A program made the position numbers and the translations under genes. The notes under the pieces were generated by a model that was given only the letters and a program-made list of their open reading frames with translations, made no database searches and was not told the DNA's origin. This document shows positions 58,884 through 64,000 of a stretch of 64,000 nt of DNA, one piece after another (position 1 is the stretch's first letter; each line of letters begins with the position of its first letter). This DNA is from an uncultured Fretibacterium sp. (GTDB lineage Bacteria; Synergistota; Synergistia; Synergistales; Aminobacteriaceae): positions 1 through 64,000 of the forward strand of contig CAMGZM010000005.1 of the NCBI GenBank assembly GCA_946183145.1, read 5' to 3'.

Positions 58884-60251
58884 CTAAAGATTCACGTTCG
58901 GGATCGTCGCAAATCCTTTCGCTAAATCCTCGTCCGTCGGTATATAGTCGGACATTTCACCGTTGTTGTACTTCTCGTATGCTGTCATGTCGAAATATCC
59001 CGTGCCAGTCAGCCCGAAAATTATCGTCTTCTCTTCTCCCGTCTCTTTGCACTTCAACGCCTCGTCAACCGCAACACGAATCGCATGTGCGCTTTCAGGT
59101 GCAGGCAGAATCCCTTCAACCCTCGCGAACATTTCAGCGGCCTCGAATACGCTCGTCTGTTCAACAGATACGGCCTCCATCATTCCATCATGATAGAGCT
59201 GCGACAATATGCTGCTCATTCCGTGATAGCGCAGTCCGCCCGCGTGGTTTGCTGACGGTATAAAGTCATGGCCGAGTGTGTACATTTTCGCCATAGGGCA
59301 GACCTTCCCCGTGTCGCAGAAGTCATACGCGAATTTTCCCCTCGTGAAGCTCGGACAGCTCGCAGGTTCTACAGCAATGATCCTGTAGTCAGCCTCGCCC
59401 CGCAGCTTTTCACCCATGAACGGAGAAATGAGTCCGCCCAAGTTTGAGCCGCCGCCCGCGCACCCGATAATCATATCAGGCTTTATCCCGTATTTTTCGC
59501 ACGCCGCTTTTGTCTCAAGCCCTATCACAGACTGATGAAGCAATACCTGATTCAACACGCTTCCGAGTACGTATCTATATCCCTCTGTTGATGTCGCGAC
59601 TTCTACAGCCTCGCTTATCGCACAGCCAAGTGAACCAGTTGTGCCGGGATGTTCAGCGTTAATCTTCCGGCCTATTTCTGTGTCCATTGACGGAGAAGGT
59701 GTTACGCTCGCGCCGTATGTACGCATGACTTCACGCCTGAAAGGTTTTTGCTCGTATGACACTTTCACCATGTAGACTTTGCAGCCCAGCTTGAAGAATG
59801 AGCACGCCATAGCTAGAGCTGTACCCCATTGACCTGCGCCCGTCTCTGTCGTTACGCCTTTGAGGCCCTGAGTCTTTGCGTAATATGCCTGAGCTATCGC
59901 GCTGTTCAGTTTGTGGGAGCCTGATGTGTTATTCCCCTCGAACTTGTAGAAGATATGTGCGGGAGTGCCGAGTAATTCCTCAAGAAATACCGCGTGTACT
60001 AACGGTGAGGGACGGTACATTTTGTAGAAGCTGAGAATTTCATCGGGTATCGGTATGTATGCTGTATTGTCGTCAAGCTCCTGGCGTATAAGCTCGTCGC
60101 AGAATATCGGCCTCATTTCCTCGAACGTCAAAGGCTTCAGCGTTCCCGGATGAATGAGCGGTGCGGGCTTGTTCTTCATGTCCGCTCTTACGTTGTACCA
60201 TGATGTAGGAATTTCGGACTCGTCAAGATATATTTTGTACGGAATGTTCAT
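58884..60251 (-). CDS. trpB: Tryptophan synthase beta chain, TrpB2 type
   Basis: 455 residues, the longer TrpB2 form. PLP-Lys in SGSHKLNSA near 111; GAGQWGTA near 137; phosphate-binding CAGGGSNLGG near 265. TrpB2 makes tryptophan from indole and serine and can work without TrpA. No trpA is next to it, so the enzyme may scavenge indole. Start ATG 60251 follows CAGGAGGAG. A TATAAT lies about 40 bp upstream. Specificity is inferred from family. Confidence 0.9.
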   Translation of the reverse strand: MNIPYKIYLDESEIPTSWYNVRADMKNKPAPLIHPGTLKPLTFEEMRPIFCDELIRQELDDNTAYIPIPDEILSFYKMYRPSPLVHAVFLEELLGTPAHIFYKFEGNNTSGSHKLNSAIAQAYYAKTQGLKGVTTETGAGQWGTALAMACSFFKLGCKVYMVKVSYEQKPFRREVMRTYGASVTPSPSMDTEIGRKINAEHPGTTGSLGCAISEAVEVATSTEGYRYVLGSVLNQVLLHQSVIGLETKAACEKYGIKPDMIIGCAGGGSNLGGLISPFMGEKLRGEADYRIIAVEPASCPSFTRGKFAYDFCDTGKVCPMAKMYTLGHDFIPSANHAGGLRYHGMSSILSQLYHDGMMEAVSVEQTSVFEAAEMFARVEGILPAPESAHAIRVAVDEALKCKETGEEKTIIFGLTGTGYFDMTAYEKYNNGEMSDYIPTDEDLAKGFATIPNVNL

Positions 60252-60330
60252 AGAGTTTTCTCCTCCTGTAAAAAGTAATGGGCGTTATTATAGTGCATGG
60301 GTAAAATTTTCCATGTGGCATAATTGATTG

Positions 60331-61203
60331 TTATCTGTTCCCGAAAAGAATCGCAAGTATCACCGCTATAATCAGAAGAGGCAGAAAGATTTTGTTCACA
60401 TACCAGCTTTTTGCGTCATCATATTTTTTGCGTGAGAATATATTTCGCTTTTTCCCTTCAGATTTCCACGTGCAATTTTTGAGTTTTTGCCCGTGCCATG
60501 TTCCTGTCGCTGTGAAATTTTTTCCCGGCGTTAACGTTTTGAGCCTCTCTTCAAGCCTTGACGGAAAATAGCAGTCAACTTTGTGTACAGTACTCATCAC
60601 AGCAGACACATTTTCAGGACTCGACAGAAGAGTTACGACAAAAGCATTTTCACCCTCTTGTGAACGCCTGACTTTCAGCACACGCCATCCCGTGATTGTC
60701 ATGTGCCTTCCGTTGTATTTTTTTCCGGCTGATATTGAGTCCTGCTCGTATTCATTCATGAGGTCTGTGATTGAGATTGTTACGTGTGAAAGGTTAGCGT
60801 TTTCTGTGATGATTGATTTGTTTCCGCCGTAATTCTTCATGAGCCATTCACATAAAGTTTTCGCCTGCTTCAGGAGCATTATGTTTTCTTTCTGTGATGT
60901 GTCCTCGTTGTGAGCGTTCTTGTTCCTGAATATTCTCATGCTGTGGAGAATGCGCGTAATTTTCCCGCTGATAATCTTTTTCTGCTTCAGCTCGTCAATA
61001 AGCTCCGATAAATTTCTGTCTCTTCCTTCTGATTTGAGGTTAATATTGTTGAGAGTGCATAGAGTTTTGAGAATGTTATCGAACACTCGCGAAATGTAGA
61101 ACATACACGCCGCGTTATCGGTGAAGAGATAATTTTCTGCTTTCTGCCCGTCATCTGAAATCTCAGGAAATTTTGAACGCATGAAATCAAAGCTCCCCGG
61201 CAT
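60331..61203 (-). CDS. DUF4145-like and OB-fold membrane protein
   Basis: 290 residues. The N-terminal part has a helical domain like DUF4145/HEPN (R-x-x-RNKNAHNED near 93), the middle (about 150-245) a tRNA_anti-like OB fold (YNGRHMTITGWRVL, then VDCYFPSR and TATGTWHGQKLKNCTW), and the end a hydrophobic anchor (KIFLPLLIIAVILAILFGNR, abridged). Such OB-fold proteins may bind RNA or peptides; role unknown. ATG 61203 follows GGAGG. Divergent from tig. Confidence 0.72.
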   Translation of the reverse strand: MPGSFDFMRSKFPEISDDGQKAENYLFTDNAACMFYISRVFDNILKTLCTLNNINLKSEGRDRNLSELIDELKQKKIISGKITRILHSMRIFRNKNAHNEDTSQKENIMLLKQAKTLCEWLMKNYGGNKSIITENANLSHVTISITDLMNEYEQDSISAGKKYNGRHMTITGWRVLKVRRSQEGENAFVVTLLSSPENVSAVMSTVHKVDCYFPSRLEERLKTLTPGKNFTATGTWHGQKLKNCTWKSEGKKRNIFSRKKYDDAKSWYVNKIFLPLLIIAVILAILFGNR

Positions 61204-61348
61204 TATAACAACCTCCGAATATATTAATTATCTGTGATTATACACTGAGTAATTTTTTGTGATACAATCTGCGATAATTACGCCCTGTTGAAAGTTTCAG
61301 GGCACCGACAAAAATCTACTTTTCACAAAAGGAGTCCTGAATATCACA

Positions 61349-62731
61349 ATGAGAACTGAATTATTAGGGCAGGAGAAAAATATCATCAAAATCAAGGCCG
61401 AAATAGAAGCCTCCGATTTCACAAAAGCAATCAGCAAAACAATCACGCAGTTATCACAGCAGGCGAATTTTCCCGGATTCAGAAAAGGACATGCGCCCCG
61501 GCAAATAGTAGAGATGAGATTCGGACGCGCCGCAATCTACAATGAGACGATCGAGACATTAGTGAGCAATGAGCTTCAGCAGATTATGACCGATTACGAG
61601 CTTGAACCCATCGAGACTCCAACGCTTAACGTTACGGAAAAAGTAGAGGAAGGGAAGCCCGTTGTCTGTGAGATAACGTTCGAGGTGAAGCCGGAAGTTA
61701 CGCTCCCTGAGATTGACGGAATGGAGATAGAGAAAGTTGTTACGGAAGTGAGTGAAGCTGATGTTGACCGCCTCTCAAAACGCATTCAGATTCAGCTTTC
61801 GGAGATAAAAGAAGCAGACAGGCCGATAAATGACGGAGATTTAGTTGATGTTGACCTCACAATACGCGTGCTTAACCCTGACGGATCAGAAGCGCAGGAG
61901 CAGCCCAAGCCCGTAACAACCCGTGAGAAAATCAATCTTTCTGACGAGACAATAAGGGCGGAAGTACGAGCGTCATTAATGGGGAAGTCAAAAGGCGAGG
62001 AAGTTACAGCAGTATTTGACGTAGAGGAAGGCCACGCAGACCGCGCATTAGCCGGAAAACACGTAAGCTACAAGATGAAAATTGATACGATCTCTGAGTA
62101 CGTTTTGCCGGAAATCAACGAGAAATTTTACCGCGATGTATTCGGCGAGAACACTGACATAAAGGACGAAGCCGCATACCGTGAAAGACTCAGGCAGGAC
62201 ATCACCGAAGAAGTTTCACAGCAGAACAAAGCAGACCTTGACAGCCGCGCTCTTGACCTCGTAGCGTCAAAATCAACGTTAGAGCTTCCCGACAAATTCA
62301 TAGAGCGTCAGATTGTCGCAATGAGGCAGGAAGATGCAAACTGGGCGCAGTCAAACGGAATCGACATGGATACAGCGTTCGGAATCGGCACTGAGGAAGG
62401 CCGCAAAGGTTATGAGGCACTCCTGAGAACACGCGCCGAAAATGCTGTGCGTAATGCTCTTGTGCTTGACGAGCTTGCGAAAAAGTACGACATTCATATA
62501 GAACAGGAAGATTTAGACGCAGAATTTGACCGCAGAGCTGAAGAATTGCACGTCTCAAAAGGTTTCGTGGCAAAATATTTCTACGAGAACAAGAACCAGT
62601 TAGACCGTCTCACAGACCAATTGAGATGGGACAAAACTATAGGCGCGGCACTCTCACACATGGCCGTGAAGGAAGTCAAAGAACTCTCAAAGCCTGAAGA
62701 GCAGACAGAGAGTCAAACACAGGGAGAATAA
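61349..62731 (+). CDS. tig: Trigger factor
   Basis: 460 residues. Ribosome-binding N-terminus with NFPGFRKGHAPRQIV near residue 38, PPIase domain (about 155-235, GDLVDVDLTIRV) and C-terminal helical arms. Chaperone at the ribosome exit. Start ATG 61349 after AAAGGAG. It is the first gene of tig-clpP-clpX. Length is near normal (about 430-450). Confidence 0.96.
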   Translation: MRTELLGQEKNIIKIKAEIEASDFTKAISKTITQLSQQANFPGFRKGHAPRQIVEMRFGRAAIYNETIETLVSNELQQIMTDYELEPIETPTLNVTEKVEEGKPVVCEITFEVKPEVTLPEIDGMEIEKVVTEVSEADVDRLSKRIQIQLSEIKEADRPINDGDLVDVDLTIRVLNPDGSEAQEQPKPVTTREKINLSDETIRAEVRASLMGKSKGEEVTAVFDVEEGHADRALAGKHVSYKMKIDTISEYVLPEINEKFYRDVFGENTDIKDEAAYRERLRQDITEEVSQQNKADLDSRALDLVASKSTLELPDKFIERQIVAMRQEDANWAQSNGIDMDTAFGIGTEEGRKGYEALLRTRAENAVRNALVLDELAKKYDIHIEQEDLDAEFDRRAEELHVSKGFVAKYFYENKNQLDRLTDQLRWDKTIGAALSHMAVKEVKELSKPEEQTESQTQGE

Positions 62732-62737
62732 ACCCTC

Positions 62738-63322
62738 ATGGCGTACTATATACCCTACGTAATCGAGCAGACCGGGCGCGGTGAAAGAAGCTATGACATC
62801 TACAGCCGATTGCTTAAGGACAGGATAATATTTCTCGGCTCAGAAATCGTTGACGACGTAGCAAACTCAATCGTCGCGCAAATGCTCTTTCTTGAGAGTG
62901 AAGACCCCGAAAAGGACATAAACATTTACATCAACAGCCCCGGCGGAAGCGTTACGGCCGGGCTTGCGATATATGACACAATGCAGTACATAAAGCCGCA
63001 AGTCTCCACAATATGCGTTGGACTCGCCGCGAGCATGGCAGCAATTCTCCTCGCAGGAGGCGCAAAGGGCAAACGTCTCGCGCTCCCTAATGCAGAAGTG
63101 ATGATACATCAGCCCTTAGGAGGCGCAAGAGGCCAGGCAAGCGACATAGAGATTCAAGCGAAAAACATCATCAAGACGAAAGAGCGAATGAACCGAATAT
63201 TGTCATCGCACACGGGGCAGGATTACGAGACAATAGCAAGAGACACAGACCGCGACAACTACATGACAGCAGAAGAGGCACTGAAATACGGCCTTATAGA
63301 CAAGATAATCGAGGCAAGATAG
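62738..63322 (+). CDS. clpP: ATP-dependent Clp protease proteolytic subunit
   Basis: 194 residues. Catalytic Ser in [14 protein letters not shown] near 98, His in VMIHQPLGG near 123 and Asp in DTDRDNYM near 172. It works with ClpX in regulated proteolysis. Starts 6 nt after tig (GGGAG upstream). Confidence 0.97.
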   Translation: MAYYIPYVIEQTGRGERSYDIYSRLLKDRIIFLGSEIVDDVANSIVAQMLFLESEDPEKDINIYINSPGGSVTAGLAIYDTMQYIKPQVSTICVGLAASMAAILLAGGAKGKRLALPNAEVMIHQPLGGARGQASDIEIQAKNIIKTKERMNRILSSHTGQDYETIARDTDRDNYMTAEEALKYGLIDKIIEAR

Positions 63323-63325
63323 ATT

Positions 63326-64000
63326 ATGCCTTCAGACAAGAACAAGAACGACGAAATATATTGCTCATTCTGCGGAAAACCCCGCTCAATGGTCAATGAC
63401 ATGCTAGAAGGCCCAAGCGGCAACGTGAGAATCTGCGATCAGTGCGTGGCCTTGTGCAATCTCATGATGTCGGGAAAACCGGGGCAGGATGTTTACGTTC
63501 CGCACGATAATTTTTCGGACATAAACAGCATATTGCTTGAGGAAGAAGAGCATTCCGCAAAAGCTCCGGGGAAATTCTCAAACGCTCCCATAAAGCCGCG
63601 TGAGTTAAGCGAGTATTTAGACCAGTATGTTATAGGGCAGTCGAGAGCGAAAAAAGTTGTCTCCGTTGCAGTCTACAATCATTACCAGCGTGTGAGGAAC
63701 AATCTTGACCGCAATAACGCAGATGTAGAACTCCAGAAAAGCAATGTGCTTCTCTTAGGCCCTACAGGTTCAGGGAAGACTCTCATAGCTCAGACTTTAG
63801 CGCGCAAGCTCAATGTGCCGTTTGCGATTGCTGATGCTACGACATTGACGGAAGCGGGCTATGTAGGCGAGGACGTAGAGAATATACTCGTGAGACTTTT
63901 GCAGGCGGCCGATTATGACCTCAAAGCAGCAGAACGCGGAATAATCTATCTTGATGAGGTTGACAAAATTTCGCGCAAATCCGAGTCAACGTCAATAACA
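63326..64000 (+). CDS. clpX: ATP-dependent Clp protease ATP-binding subunit ClpX (partial)
   Basis: The first 225 residues; the gene runs off the window end at 64000. N-terminal zinc-binding domain CSFCGKP...CDQCVALC near 13-40, then Walker A GPTGSGKT near 149, [10 protein letters not shown] and Walker B YLDEVDKI near 214. It unfolds substrates for ClpP. ATG 63326 is 4 nt after the clpP stop. Confidence 0.97.
   Translation, partial: MPSDKNKNDEIYCSFCGKPRSMVNDMLEGPSGNVRICDQCVALCNLMMSGKPGQDVYVPHDNFSDINSILLEEEEHSAKAPGKFSNAPIKPRELSEYLDQYVIGQSRAKKVVSVAVYNHYQRVRNNLDRNNADVELQKSNVLLLGPTGSGKTLIAQTLARKLNVPFAIADATTLTEAGYVGEDVENILVRLLQAADYDLKAAERGIIYLDEVDKISRKSESTSIT

Overview
The window reads as a chromosomal segment of a member of the Synergistota (Synergistaceae-like). 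Two predicted secreted proteins (11263-13794 and 45684-46214) end in an S-G-C motif, a hydrophobic stretch and a basic tail, which match the Synergist-CTERM protein-sorting signal. The rest fits an anaerobic Gram-negative-type bacterium: a FeoA-FeoB fusion, a TrpRS with the Cys spacing of a [4Fe-4S] site, a B12-dependent methionine synthase without an activation domain, DUF1659/DUF2922 twins, YlxM-Ffh, and a TrmD with a second methyltransferase-like domain. Coding density is high, many genes overlap by 4-16 nt, and TTG/GTG starts are common. No insertion sequence, prophage or CRISPR array is visible.

Layout. 0-3 kb: a divergent HinfI-like (GANTC) restriction-modification pair, a secreted Tim44-like protein and tRNA-Asn. 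3.2-9.5 kb: a solute symporter with an amidohydrolase, an RNHCP protein, a Sel1-repeat protein and feoAB. 9.6-13.8 kb: a small ORF followed by a radical SAM/SPASM maturase (a candidate RiPP locus), convergent with a large Synergist-CTERM surface protein. 14.2-25.6 kb: a long co-oriented housekeeping run (deoxynucleoside kinase, Nif3, trpS, nucleotidyltransferase, scpA, scpB, rluB, HDOD protein, cmk, plsC, yicC, gmk, a small membrane protein, ftsH). 25.9-31.6 kb: a 1,884-residue secreted protein made of putative-Ig repeats. 31.6-40 kb: pgeF and a macro-domain protein, an AEC transporter, a frameshifted asparagine-synthase-like gene, metH, a methyltransferase-STAS fusion and a coiled-coil protein. 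40-46 kb: nadE, yebC-ruvC-spoIID-queA, glutathione peroxidase, thioredoxin and a small Synergist-CTERM protein. 46-50 kb: ylxM-ffh-rpsP-khpA-trmD-rplS. 50-54 kb: a gene broken by three in-frame stops, tRNA-Ala, the DUF1659/DUF2922 pair and mutL. 54-64 kb: a WG-repeat protein, a coiled-coil membrane protein, typA, a methyltransferase, a TrpB2-type enzyme, a DUF4145-like/OB-fold membrane protein, and tig-clpP-clpX (clpX runs off the end).

The strongest candidate for an undescribed system is 9.63-11.19 kb. A 34-codon ORF with C23, W26 and K28 near its end is followed by a terminator-like hairpin and then a radical SAM/SPASM enzyme whose C-terminus resembles a PqqD-type peptide-recognition domain. 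The putative promoter has a run of 12 T in its spacer, so expression could be phase variable.

Other unusual signals are two near-identical promoter modules in which AGAAAGGACG abuts the -35 and 7-bp tandem repeats follow the -10; two probable leaderless mRNAs; a trmD that seems to start at ATT; a glutathione peroxidase with two possible starts, one giving a signal peptide; and two genes broken by stops or a frameshift. All functions are inferred from sequence alone.
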